The notes beneath the pieces were generated by a model. The model saw only the letters and a list, made by a program, of their open reading frames with translations. It ran no database searches and was not told the origin of the DNA. 64,000 nt of DNA from Apostichopus japonicus (Eukaryota > Echinodermata > Holothuroidea > Aspidochirotida > Stichopodidae): contig NC_092569.1 in NCBI RefSeq assembly GCF_037975245.1, positions 35,624,668 to 35,688,667 on the forward strand, in the 5' to 3' direction. Both the position numbers and the translations under genes were made by a program. Below, piece by piece: positions 13,301 to 24,894 of the stretch (positions are counted from its first letter, which is position 1; each line of letters opens with the position of its first letter).

Positions 13301-15504
13301 CAGTGAAAATGGATTTAAGTCTCACCTACTGAGTTTATACAGGAGGATAAGAAATGAGCTTAAAGTAAACACAGACCCTGGCCCTCCCGTCAACCGAACA
13401 TCATACCCAACTCGAGAAAAATGGTACCATATACTTAGTCTCACGACAATAGAGTTAAGTTCTGCAGTTCTGAATTTAAGGAAATATTCACCAAAATTCA
13501 GTCCACATATGCTTATCAATTAAACTTACTTGTCTTTTGTATGTGCTATAGTTTACAAGAAAGACAAAACTAACACTATTCAAAACGCTAGTGAGATCAG
13601 TGCTGTCATATCTAAGTGAAGCATGGAAAGTGACAAAGATAGAGGAGCAAAAGTTGGATGCTTTTCAGTTCAAGTGCATTCGAAGAATACTGAAGATACC
13701 ATGGACCGAAGTAGTTAGCAATGACAGAATTATGCAGCAAACAGGCATAAATAGAATAAGTGTAGAGATACGGAGACGCAGATGGAATTGGATTGGTCAT
13801 ATTATGTGGAAGGAGACAGGAAATCATGCAAGAGTAGCAATGGAATGGGCACCAGAAGGAAGGCGGAAGGTTGGCAGACCCAAGACTACTTGGAGAAGGA
13901 CAGTAACTAAAGAGAGAGACATGAGTGGCTGGAGAAGCTGGTCCGATGTGAGAAGATCTGCAGAAGATGACAGGGATGGAAAGAGAGCATCTTGACCTTA
14001 TGTAACAGACGTTACGGAGAAGATTAAGAGATTAAGAGTACAAACACGACTGGGACAAGCCTATAGATATGTATCATCTAACTACGGGTTGAACTGTCAA
14101 AATATATCCTTTATTAACTTGTAGTTATTAACAATTTTATCCATGTTATATGGATAGGTTATGAAAAAAAAAATTAGGAATTTAAAACATTGAAGTTATT
14201 AATAAGAGTTCACGAGGTTATTGGTTTCATTGTCAAGATGTGATGTCACACTTTACATTGAAACCTTGAAAAAAAGGAAACATAGAAGTGCAATGAATTC
14301 ACAAATGACAAAATGACAATGCCCTATTGTAACTTTTGAACAACAGTATCTCTCACACGGAAGAGGATTTTCGTTAGATTGTTGTCTGAATTGTCTATCA
14401 CAGTGATTTCTTATTCACAAGTTACATTTGACAATTGTGTTGTTTTTGCTTCATAACGTATTTATCAAGAAAAAGAATGGATAACAGATAAGTCTCATAC
14501 CAAAAACCCAGCTAAACCAATTTGAATAAATAACAGCAAAGACTGTGTAAAAGAAATAAAGTTACCACTTAATTGAGGATTCCGATGGGAGAGACCTTTC
14601 ATGTAATTCTCGAACTCGCATATGCCTGTTATTTTAAAGAACAAATGCACGTAATAAGAGAATGAAAAAAATGAAAACAAAGACTATCTATACACTAATC
14701 TTCATCACCTCTCATCACCAAAACTGCCTAATAACTCAGAGACACCCATACACACAGAGAACACAGTATCTACTATAAATCTTCAAATTTTGTACCACAG
14801 TAAAAACCGGATCGTGCTATAAATCGGTAGCATATGCTATTAGGATTACAGTGGGATCTAAGGATATGTTTAATCCCAACAAATCCAGTTAATGCAGTTT
14901 TGTGGATTACATGTATCCTCAGTTCTTACTGTAATCCTAATAGCACATGCTACCGACTTATCAGCACGGTCCGATTTTTACTGTGGTAGAAAACTTCAAC
15001 ATTTACAGTAATTACTGTAATCTCTATGTTAATCGGTTGTCAGGGAAGCTCGTTACATTTCAATCACAACAGTACATCATGAGATTGGTCTAGAATAATT
15101 TTATATCAGATATATTAGCTGTTATCATCACTGTGGTTAGGCCAGTAGCCCGTGCTCGCTGGCAGCAACATATTGGGCGAGATGTAATTCCAGATAACAA
15201 GCAACGCAATATTCAAGTGAGTGTATTTATCTGCAAGTGTACTTATGTCTCACAACTTTCATAAGAAAGTTGTTTGAGAAAGATAAACTTAAAAATCATG
15301 GTACATTAATACAAGTTATATAAGCAGACAAGTTAGCTTTAAGTTAATGGAAGATTTAGTTGATATGCCTTTTACATTATAAACCAAATGTATAAAACAA
15401 AATAAAAATAATCAAACCTTACCCATAGCAAGCGATATGTGGACGATATTAGCATAAAGTAAGACAGCAGTTATTGCACGCTTCCGATTGGCAAAGTTCG
15501 CCAT
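10352..15504 (-). CDS. Gene B: secreted TIL-EGF-fibrinogen-domain protein, five exons, apparently intact
   Basis: Exons on the minus strand: 15504-15423 (signal peptide, MANFANRKRAITAVLLYAN...), 13170-12956 (TIL domain with CPLNQVFADCVCQGTCEDP and CVCPDGFLL), 12040-11747 (EGF-like module with CSEHAMCQNHNG, then the FReD start DCQDLYDNG and YCKDGWT), 11275-11017 (FReD centre with HWLGNEKLANITAQRDYTL), 10614-10352 (FReD end with YHRGVGFSTYDSDNDNS and AGWWYNGYDN, stop TGA). All junctions have GT/AG sites and compatible phases (1,0,0,1), giving 1113 bp and 370 aa without internal stops. The DSDND stretch fits the Ca2+ site of fibrinogen/ficolin domains. The Cys-His pair usual after the GGWW motif is not present in its normal form, so ligand preference may differ. 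Expected role is a secreted lectin, with the TIL module possibly inhibiting proteases; this is family inference. Intron 1 holds a LINE fragment and a MITE. Expression and 5' UTR are unknown. Confidence 0.85.
13555..14060 (+). mobile_element. LINE ORF2 C-terminal fragment in gene B intron 1
   Basis: The plus strand is open from 13591 to 13995 with motifs LDAFQFKCIRRILKIPW, RRRRWNWIGHIMWKE and EGRRKVGRPKTTWRR. These are typical of the extreme C-terminus of RTE/CR1-like non-LTR reverse transcriptases, here without the catalytic part, so the copy is 5'-truncated. It ends in a short repeated segment (AAGATTAAGAGATTAAGAG near 14022-14040). It lies antisense to gene B within its first intron. The clade is uncertain. 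Confidence 0.75.
14751..15040. mobile_element. Palindromic MITE, copy 1
   Basis: The two halves are near-perfect reverse complements: ACCACAGTAAAAACCGGATC on the left answers GATTTTTACTGTGGT on the right, and the outer parts (ACAGAGAACACAGTA versus TACTGTAATCTCTATGT) also pair. A second copy lies at 16746-17040. No coding capacity. It lies in intron 1 of gene B. Confidence 0.75.
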
Positions 15505-16300
15505 TTCCGTGAAGTTCTGGCAATGCTTTGTTATAGAAGGAAGGTCGCTGTGCTATAAGTAATACAGGAAGAGGTTTGTGTGTTTGCAATTTTCATTATG
15601 GCAGTGAATAATCTAGTCCCAAGCTCCAAAGTTTATCCGTACCTCTATAAAACTAGAGCACTAGAAATCAAATTATGTTATATGTCAGTTTAGGCCCATA
15701 TGTACTTTAACATTAGTGTCTTGTTTTTGTATTCATGAACATTGATCGAATTTGATCTGGTTTAATGAAGAAATTGTGTTACGAAAACAAGATTTAATGA
15801 TTTTGTGGCGAACATCGCTAACATCAGACACATCATCAAGTAACCAGAAGATAAAAAAAACTGTACTAATTCTTAATAAACAATCACATATCCAAGGCAA
15901 GTTTTAAGTTGATATTGTAAAGTAGTATTTTATAATATGGAAATTAGGTTAGATATTAGTTCATTCTGATCATACTTCTGTCGATTAGATGTGTAGCTAT
16001 TGATTATTTTAAGTTTGATCTACATAATCAAATATTCCGCTATTCACTTCATGGTTGGTTAAATATTAACTTGTGTTTGTTGACTTCCGAAGCAGGCTTC
16101 CTGGTCAATTTCACGTTCATTTTTTTAATCCCTTACTAAGTTAATATGAGTGTCATTTAAAGGACAGCATGCAGTAAATACACAATTGGTTTTAATTTAT
16201 AACTCATCCTCTATGATAGTGCAATCATAGCTAACAAGCCGCCATTAAAAAAAATGAAAACAACTATGGCTGTAAACTATACTTATATGTAAGACGGATG
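15505..16300. other. Upstream region of gene B
   Basis: Sequence 5' of the gene B start codon; no clear TATA box or conserved block was found. No other gene was recognised. Confidence 0.35.
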
Positions 16301-16317
16301 AAATTGAAATTGCCTTA

Positions 16318-16480
16318 AAATTGCTTATTTTTACTATTAAACTTGCCATGAAAGTGCTCACTTGTACTATAAAATGTGTCATGAAAGTGCTAATTTTTAC
16401 TATAAATATGCCATGAAAGTGCTAATTTGTATTATAAAATTTGCCATGAAAGTGTTAATTTGAACTATAAAATGTATAGA
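16318..16480. repeat. Tandem repeat, about 35-bp unit, four to five copies
   Basis: The unit GCCATGAAAGTGCTAATTTG followed by TACTATAAAAT recurs with small changes at about 16347, 16380, 16410 and 16442. It is a short degenerate minisatellite. Confidence 0.75.
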
Positions 16481-16745
16481 GGATCTAGATGTATTCAATA
16501 CAATAATACATCATACTTAGTGTTATACATTTTGTAATAATGGGTTTTGTTTCAATTAATCAGGTGGAGGATTTGTAAATTACAGTGTCTCGAAGGCACA
16601 TGCAGCCAAACATTCAATTGTTACATTAATTATCGATGTAATCATTTTGTTCTGTTTTTTTTTGTGTGAAGCCTCGTCAAAAAGAGGATCACTGCTCTGG
16701 TAAATACAAGTATAACGACGCGACGATGATTGTATTCACCCGATA

Positions 16746-17040
16746 CATACAGAGAACACAGTAACTATTATTAATCTTAAATATTTGTACCAAAATAAAA
16801 ACTGGATCGTGCTATAAACCAGTAGCGTGTGCAAAAAGGTTAACAGTAAGAACTAAGGATATGTGTGATCGCAACCAATCCAGTTTGATGCATTTGTTGG
16901 GATTACACATATCCTCAGTTCTTACTGTAATGCTAACAGCACATGCCACCGATTTATCAGATTGATCACCACGATCCAGTTTTAACTGTGGTTAATTACT
17001 TTAAAATATAACAGTAGTTACTCTAATCTCTGTGTTAATC
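16746..17040. mobile_element. Palindromic MITE, copy 2
   Basis: Same family as 14751-15040: shares AAAACTGGATCGTGCTATAAA on the left, CCTCAGTTCTTACTGTAAT in the middle and CACGATCCAGTTTTAACTGT on the right. The halves pair with each other. Divergence between the copies shows they are not recent. Confidence 0.75.
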
Positions 17041-18107
17041 GGCTGTTGTGTTGATAAGAGGCGGAAACATTTTAATGTGTCAATATATTAAATTTACTAT
17101 TGAAAGGCTTTGCTACCGTTACGAATTCCCATCTTTAGTCACCCTGAAGATACGAATTTGCATGTTAATGTCTCGTTAATGAATGAGTAATTTAGCTTCT
17201 AAATTATTTCATATATTTTAACTTTTGTCAATACTCTTCAGCATCATGGGCTCTCATTCGAACGATAACTGTACTATTATTGTGATTTGATCGTTGCCGC
17301 TACGCTCGTCTGAGAAATATATTATGCATTGCTTGCAACAGACTAGAAAGTTGAAACATAGCGATTTGGTAACAAGTACCTTTACACCAAAGCGCTAACG
17401 GTGGTTAGGGCATTATCAATTAAGTCAAACTGCGTTATCAAAGATATAAACAGTTTTGATAGTTGTTTAAGTATGCAAAACATGAATGAACATCTGCTAT
17501 GGATATTCCAAAGTTCGTTTACTCGCTTTCCCTGTTGATTGATGAAAGTAATATTACAGCTGAACAAAACATTACCAAAATCAGTACTTTTATTGTAATA
17601 TATGTAGATGGCAATTTCTTCCATTGCTACATAAAAATGTTGTAATTGCGAGAGACTCAAAAAATACCAATACAATGCAATGTAACACGGATTCTTCAAG
17701 TTATTACCTTATATCGCGTAAACGGAATGAGTGTCATCCGTGAGATGAAGTCATATAGGCCTATGCATCGATAAAGCTGGTATTTTAAATTTGGCATCCA
17801 GCCCTTCTCTCATATATCCTCCCTCACTCCGATCGTCGTTACGTCTCAACGTCTAATTCACAAAGGACACACACACATCATCTAACAATATTTCTATATA
17901 CGCGCTTAAACAAATTTAATCTTATCTATTACTGCTACATGATGTTCACATCAGAAAATATATGACAAGGCGTTTCTCCTTTGTTCTCATGTTACTACAT
18001 AGTTTTCCTTATATCTAGTTATGCTGAATATAAGAGTATCACAAACTGGATATTTAAATACTTTTAATGATCACCCAAGTTAAGGAAATCAAAAAGTTTA
18101 AACTCAT
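17041..18107. other. Non-coding, nothing recognised
   Basis: No recognised gene. A minus-strand frame at 17382-17699 has no family motif or splice context that I can support. Confidence 0.4.
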
Positions 18108-18320
18108 TTATGTTTTCTTAATGTCACAGAAGTGTTCATTGTTTGCTTTATCAAAAACGCATACTCCAGTTTGGTCAGATGGGTTGTAATCTCCATTCAG
18201 GTTAGTGTCGAAACAATATTTATACCACCAGCCACCAAGACAACAATTCACACATCACTGGAAGCAGCATCATTATCGTTGAGAACGGATAGCCTCTATG
18301 GTAGTCCATTGCATTGAATC
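18108..18320 (-). pseudogene. Decayed terminal FReD exon (fibrinogen-related)
   Basis: Minus strand: acceptor CAG at 18323-18321, then GFNAMDYHRGYPFST in one frame, NDNDAASSDV in a second, and NCCLGGWWYKYCF, NLNGDYNPSDQTGVC and a stop (18110-18108) in a third. This is the standard end of a ficolin-like domain with the Ca2+-site NDND and the GGWW motif, but at least two indels break the frame. No upstream exons were found to its right. It is probably a relic of another family member of gene B/C type. Confidence 0.75.
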
Positions 18321-18329
18321 CTGAATGAG

Positions 18330-19090
18330 CAAGTCCAAAAGGAAATCAAAATTGATATTTTAAAATGTTATGTCCTTGATGGGCAGCAGGGCCCGACAAC
18401 GTAGCCAGTGAGATGGCCAGGAAAGCACCACAATTTTACGAACAATGATTTTCCACTCGGCCTTGGAAGAAGCGGCGGCCTTTCCACACCACCGGTCTAA
18501 CTTCTGCCACACCCGGCATAACATCTCACAACTGTTTCATGCTCGTGCATAAAGTGATACCGTATGTAAGGGTCCCACCCATATATCCCTCATAACGACG
18601 AAGAACTCAATGAGTAAAAAGATTTTATTTAATATAACACTATTGGTTATATGATTTGGTTGGTACCATGACGGAAGTAAAATATTCCAAATTTAAATGT
18701 GAAATTCACCAAAGGAAATGGGCACTGTTTAGACTTGCCATGTATGAATTTACTCAACCTTGACACAGGGAAGCGTTCTTGGAATGGGTGGGTAACATTC
18801 CTTACCCCAGCCTAACCCCATTCCCCACCTCTTCCCGCATCCTACGTCTGGATCACTCTCTGATAAAAAGAAATACATGAAGACTATCGCAAAACGAATT
18901 CATTTTTATTCTTCTCTCATGTCATGAATTTTTAATAACCCTTTTTTGATCATAGCCCAAGCTTCGTGGATGCTATACAATGAAAACAAATGAATAATCA
19001 AGTAATCTATAGCAACTCGAAATTTCGAACTACTAGAGATGATCGGTAGACATCAGTAGATAAAAGGGTCAAAAGTTCCATATGATAGTC
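18330..19090. other. Non-coding, nothing recognised
   Basis: No gene or clear repeat. GC-richer patches (18390-18560) may be an unrecognised repeat fragment. Confidence 0.35.
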
Positions 19091-19094
19091 AGAA

Positions 19095-19395
19095 TCTTAT
19101 ATAATTATCTTAAATCATGAAAATGATAAAATGATAAAACGTCGAAATTGTGTAATAACATGCCGAAACTCTGAGATGAAATGTCAACAAATTCTACGGA
19201 GATAGAACATCCAATGTTTGACATAAACCATAAACATTTCGAGAAGAAGATAACATAGTTTCTTTCTAAAATATGTCGAAATTGTAAGATAAAGAGTAAA
19301 ATTCTTGAGATGAAACGCTACCATCTCCAGAAAAACGCGGAGATTTTGAGATGACACGTCCAACTTTCGATATGAATAATTCACTATCCGCAGGA
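19095..19395. repeat. Degenerate short-period repeat with GAGATGAAA-type words
   Basis: Words such as TCGAAATTGT, CTGAGATGAAATGTC, CTTGAGATGAAACGCT and TTTGAGATGACACGTCCAAC recur at roughly 24-bp multiples. It looks like an eroded tandem array, similar in style to the arrays at 22815, 38158 and 60764. Confidence 0.5.
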
Positions 19396-21960
19396 GTAGA
19401 ATTTTTTTTCCGTAAGGCAATTATCTACACGACAGACGAGGATCATCGCCATGAAGAGATTATAGAAGTTTTACACAAGTTTAGGACTTTAATTGGAAAA
19501 ATGTGATGATTTTCCTGACAAACCCCAGTTAATCCCGACTAACGTCGCTTTGGCATAACAGAAAATAATTTCTCTGTAATGTTGCAGCCCCCCCCCCCAA
19601 AAAAAAACGAGACTCCTCTGACCACCCTGATAAGATGACGACCGTCGGAAAATAATTTCTGAAGAGTGGTTTCCCCTGCCACAGAGACGCCCCTGGCTAG
19701 GGTCAACTTGCTTACGAGATCTTTGTAGTATATATAATTACCCAATTGTTTATAACTTATTAACAATCATCCAGTAACAACAAAAAGCAAAGCTTATTTG
19801 CCAGTGCAATGTAAGCCAAACATGTAGGTACGTACCGTATGTATAGCAGTTACCACGCGCATTGTATTCTGGGGGTTGAGGGATTTGATTTCGAGATCTG
19901 ATTGCAAGTGCGTCGATGTAACGTCGTTAACACACAATGTTATGTGTAAATAAAATGCTCAGGAATGTATATATTATACGGGCAAACTATAGTGGTTATT
20001 TAAAAAAACCAGCCTTGTACATGTCTTTGTAAAAAGATATACCGTACTCACTGGTACTACGCCTGTCTGGTAGCCGTAACATCCGCAACCCTATGAGGGT
20101 GCGCAGTCGATATAACCGTATAAACAAATCCATATGGGCAAATACATTGTGCACCATTTGTGAAGTTACTACAGCATAAGCTGACGCCTTATACACCAAC
20201 TTTCTCATCAATACCTTAAACAAACTTTAATCAATTCCCTCTAATCAGCACAGTATTATGTCCAAAGAAGTCTGAGAATTGTATTTAAACTTTAAGTTAA
20301 CGCAAATTGCATGCACAACCTTGTTTTATTTAGAAAGCTTGATTCCAAATGTAAATTGACATGGCATCTGTGTCATTCTTTGTAATAAAAAGTATACATT
20401 AAGAAATATCCACACTCTTTGCATCGTATCAACGAATGTGCATCCGCCATTTCTCATTAGAAAACACATACATTTGCAAGGTGTCTAAAATAGGTGTTAA
20501 AATAGAAAAAGATTAATAATTATTGCAAGTTCATTTCACTAGCCTATAATCTTCACTTTAACTGTAGTCACGGCTGAAAAAGTTTACAAACTTAGTTACA
20601 CATTTTTCATGAACACGAGAACGATTGAATTAAAAGTACGTCCGCAATATGCAGCAACAATATCTTGTAACGCAATGTTATCCTCACTACATCCTTTCAT
20701 AATAACTGCAAGTTGTCAATAATAACTTAAATGATGATGTTTGTATCGGTCCTGAAACAAATTATGGAACCTTTCCTTCTTTTGATTAGCAATCAGTCAA
20801 CCAAATTTCGAATAAGAAACACGATATTGAAACGGGGATCTTGACCGATAGTTTTACATATTTTTCTCTTACGGTTGGTGTAACAGTTTTAATGCCACTG
20901 GAATACTCCTTTAATGGTTCGACTCCCGCGGTATCCAAAAACATCCTTATTTATATTTTCTCAATCAGTATTCTGAGCTCTGCTTGTCGAAAATATAACA
21001 GTCCGACGGGTATTTGCAATGAAAACGACCAGCGTCCTCAACTCTTTACCGGAACTGCCCGATACACTTCACCGATCTATGGTGTGCACGACTTATGCAG
21101 TACAGTGATTGTGTCAACAAAAAAGTTTTCATGTATTACCGGAACTTTTTGGTGTAGCCTCGCGTTAAAAACAGTGCTTACCGTACATGTGGGTTCTTGT
21201 TCTTAGTCAACGGAGAAGTTGGGTATCATTTTAGAATGAAATACCCACATGTGTCAGTCCAAGGATACTTCGCTAAGACAGTTTATGTGCATTATTGCAG
21301 GAATTCGACATGAATTTGATGAGAATTTATAATTAAGTCATAATACGACTTCAGAAAAAAAATAGTTGATTCAACCAGAGCATTTTGGTGGGTGATACGA
21401 AAGTGTAGTTCAGGATATGGCTAGGCATACATTAGCCTAAGGTAGAATATCCTTAGCTAACGTTAGGAATAACAACCTACCGCAGTTAGGGTCCTTTGTC
21501 AATTCCACCTAACATACACTAGGCCTAGACGTACTGTCACTGGAAATGCCAATTGCAACATGGTACAGGCCCAATGCCTAACAGTAGAGCACAAATTTGA
21601 CTGCTACAAGTATGCCTAACCTATGACGTGTACTTTGTGATGCTGTTTTAGGGTGCTATGAACTTTTTTGTCCTGTACATAATTTAAGATATAGACTGGA
21701 TTACTTAGTTTCAGTAGTTGAATGGTCAGAACATCACAGTTCATTAAGAAACGTACCACTAGTTTACACGACATTTTTTGCTAGGGAACATATTACTGAA
21801 TGTTTCCTATAACAAAATAATCAGCATTCATACTTTAGAATCGAAGTGAATGAGTTTGTATGATTGATATGTTTAACATTGTAGACTCTAGCTAGGCAAG
21901 CTCTACGAGATAACTAGCTCGGTATTCTACTATAGATATCACTGTTTAACAATCAGAAAT
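19396..21960. other. Non-coding, nothing firmly recognised
   Basis: Includes a C-run followed by an A-run near 19587-19607. A plus-strand frame at 20841-21206 has no family motif and is not called. No RNA gene was recognised. Confidence 0.4.
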
Positions 21961-21988
21961 GGCTACTGTGTGTGTGCGGTGCTGCGGC

Positions 21989-22131
<143 letters not shown>

Positions 22132-22732
22132 TATACTTATATATAGGCAAATATGTCACCAAAACAGAAATACACCAACATCGACCCATGTGACGGCGGT
22201 GCTGGTCCCTGGCCTGCCGACAGAAATAGGAGTTCCGACGGATCGAAAAATGTAATATTTTGTTTTCCTCGTGCATAGTATACCCAAGTACGTTCAGGCT
22301 GGTCTCGGTATGGCTTTGAAAGGCCCAGCTTTCCCAATCTCAAACATGTGTACGTCAGATACAGTTAACATATCTAGGCTAGTATAAGTTAATCTAACAC
22401 ACTCAAACCTGTTTCGAATGATATGATAAAAAGGAGTAAGTTTGATAAAAGGTCAGTAATATCACTGCTAATGGTCGCGTTGACGGTTGATGGTTGATCC
22501 GTTGTCATTTTCTTTTAGCCTCAGGAAGATGTTTTGCCTTGGAGGCGTTGCTATTTTTTATTCTCTATACCGCTCAAAGAAACCAGTGAAATCCGGGCAA
22601 GAACGGTCCGTACTTCTTTCTCTAGAGTCATTGGATTTCACCATATGACGTAAGTTGATATACATTGCACTGAACTAGCGAAATTAACTTGTAAAGGCCC
22701 ACTTGTACAGTACTTCCGAATTCGCGGCGTTG

Positions 22733-22758
22733 TTGTGGTGGTGGTGGTGGTGGTGGTA
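22733..22758. repeat. (GGT)n microsatellite
   Basis: Eight or so GGT/GTG triplets in a row. Confidence 0.85.
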
Positions 22759-22814
22759 GTGGCGCTTTTCTTCAATAGTAACAAGAACGTTCGGTCGTTA
22801 CACTTGAATCGCTG

Positions 22815-23035
22815 ATATCAACAATTGAATTGTCAACATCAACAACAATATGTACTAGTGATATGTGCAGTTCATTTGTTAATATCATTAAATAAATTAC
22901 TGTTTTCATCAATGGATTTGTTGATATCAGCAAATAATTTGTTGAATGAGAAATTTACTTTCTTTTATCAGCAATTATTTGTTGATATCAGCAGTTACTT
23001 GCAGATGTCAACAAGTAATTGGTTATAACAAATAT
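22815..23035. repeat. Degenerate palindromic repeat around TTGTTGATATCAGCAA
   Basis: TTGTTGATATCAGCAA or its relatives recur near 22815, 22880, 22918, 22980 and 23005, alternating with AATTTGTTG and AATAATTTG spacers. The core TGATATCA is self-complementary. No coding potential. Confidence 0.65.
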
Positions 23036-23463
23036 TAAATAAACCATACAACCTACATTTTCTACAGTCTTTGCATCGTGTATCCCGTTTTCGTCAATTA
23101 TTTTCGGGAAGTTCTAATACTGTTTCTGCTACATTACTGGACGAACATTTCTATCAATTTTCAACCTATTAAACGTGATGCCTACTTTGACCGGAATTGG
23201 ACACTCCATTTTCAACCTTTAAGGCTTCTTCTGTAAAGAGAATTTATCAACTTTACAGTAATCGACACCCCTTCTGGAAAGCAATCTCGCCAACTTCCCA
23301 CTTGCAAAATAGCAAAAATAGCACGAGTAGCCATTGATTAGCGATCATGCTACCTCCTTTTATCACTCACTTTTACTATGTATTGATATTACAGCTAGGA
23401 GTTATTTTAATTAATATTTCAAGTATATTTCTCATCTATATTGATTCTCTTTCTCTTTCTCTT

Positions 23464-23466
<3 letters not shown>

Positions 23467-23526
<60 letters not shown>
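23467..23526. repeat. (TA)n microsatellite abutting the left Penelope copy
   Basis: Sixty bases of TA directly adjoining the 3' end of the minus-strand Penelope-like copy. Contact of a PLE end with a TA tract is consistent with the known preference of some PLEs for AT-rich targets. Confidence 0.9.
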
Positions 23527-23529
<3 letters not shown>

Positions 23530-24886
23530 TAAGTGATTGGAAGTAAAACAGCCAATGTTTGGTTTTTGCAGAGCTTTCGAGCAAAACTAGCTCTTCTTCA
23601 GTGCATGATCACCGAAAGTGACAAGGAGTAGCAGGAATTGAAACTGTTTTATAGAGAAGATGTCGGCATGGTTGTAAAGGCAAAGCGACTTACTGGTTTC
23701 TGCTGAATAGAGCAGAAGTTTTAGAAATTCCGATTATTTTAATCCGCGTCGGATTATTTTAATCCGATTCCGTCGTAATTGTAAAGGAATTGTTTTGGTT
23801 TATCTGGGACGGCAAATCGTTTCTGATGTTTAAACCGAATGGTGCCGTGGTCTTTAGGTTTAGTTCCCAGAAATTTTCTTTCGCTTTCCTAGATTTATCT
23901 GTCCAAGAATCGTTCTGGTCAATGGCAATAACACGCAAATTCTCAATTGAATGATTTTGGAGATTGAAGTGATTTGCAACAGGTTGGTAGATCTTTTTTG
24001 TTTTGATCGCCGATCTATGTTGTGTCATTCTCATTCTAAGAGTGTTTTTTGACTCTCCAATGTATTGTAAGTTACAAATATTGCAGTAGATGAGGTAAAT
24101 GACATTTTTGGATAGGCAGTTAATTTTGTGCCGAATTTGGAACGTGCGTTTGGTTTGGTTGCTCTGAAAGGCCCCGGTCGAATCGACAAGTAAGCACGTT
24201 TTGCAATTTTGTGTACAGGGCGATGATCCTGTAGTTTCTGTTTTGCTTTCCCCTAATGGGGTGTCATCCCGAAAGGATGCCCGAACTAAGATATCCCGTA
24301 GGTTGCTGGGTCTTTTAAAAGCGATGACAGGTAATTCTGGGAATACTGATTTCAGGCGTTCGGTGCCTTGAAGTAGGTGAAAATTCTTCTGAATGATATT
24401 AGCCAGTGGTGGGAGACCAGGGTGGAATTCAGTAACCAATGGTACCCTTTTGGAACTGGTTTGACGAGTTTTGTACGTCAATGTTTCGGTACGGGGTTTG
24501 CTTTTAGCCTTTTTGATGGCATTTTCAATAGTACCCCCGAAAATACTGTCTGTTTAGGAGGTGTTGTGACAGTTCTTTAGTGCGTGAATCAAAATCGACT
24601 TCAGAGGAGCAAATGCGTCGAATGCGCAACGCTTGACTGTACGGAATATTTCTGGTACAGTGACGTGGATGGCAACTGCTTGGTAAGAGGTAGTTGTGCT
24701 TGTTCGTGGGTTTATTGAACAAGTCTGTTTTGAGTGAACCATTTTGTAGGGTCACGGTGGTGTCCAGAAAGTGAACGCCATGTCCAGAAAAATCAGCAGT
24801 GAATTTGATAGTGTGATGAAACGAGTTTATGTCATCAATGAAGAGTTTTAGATTAGCCTCACCATGGGTCCATATCATAAAGATAT
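23527..24886 (-). mobile_element. Penelope-like element, left copy (truncated in the reverse transcriptase)
   Basis: Reverse complement of 25548-26907, the same length (1360 bp) and nearly identical: the 240-aa GIY-YIG protein (24481-23759) differs at one residue (N versus I in the NIC-LQYIGE motif). The reverse transcriptase remnant (24878-24525) starts just after the YIDD box, so the catalytic aspartates are missing. The GIY-YIG part has CTQNCKTC, LIYCNICNLQYIGESKNTLR and NFWELNLKTTAPFGLNIR, as in PLE endonucleases. The 3' end abuts (TA)n. It cannot act alone. Confidence 0.9.
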
Positions 24887-24894
24887 AAAGATCA

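Noticed and set aside
20841-21206. 121-aa plus-strand frame
   Set aside because: No recognisable motif, splice context or paralogue in the window; a GGTTCGACTCCCG word inside resembles a tRNA T-arm, but no A-box or cloverleaf was found.
24377-24580. Plus-strand frame opposite the PLE endonuclease, also at 25854-26057 minus
   Set aside because: Antisense shadow of the GIY-YIG/RT frames, duplicated only because the arms are.
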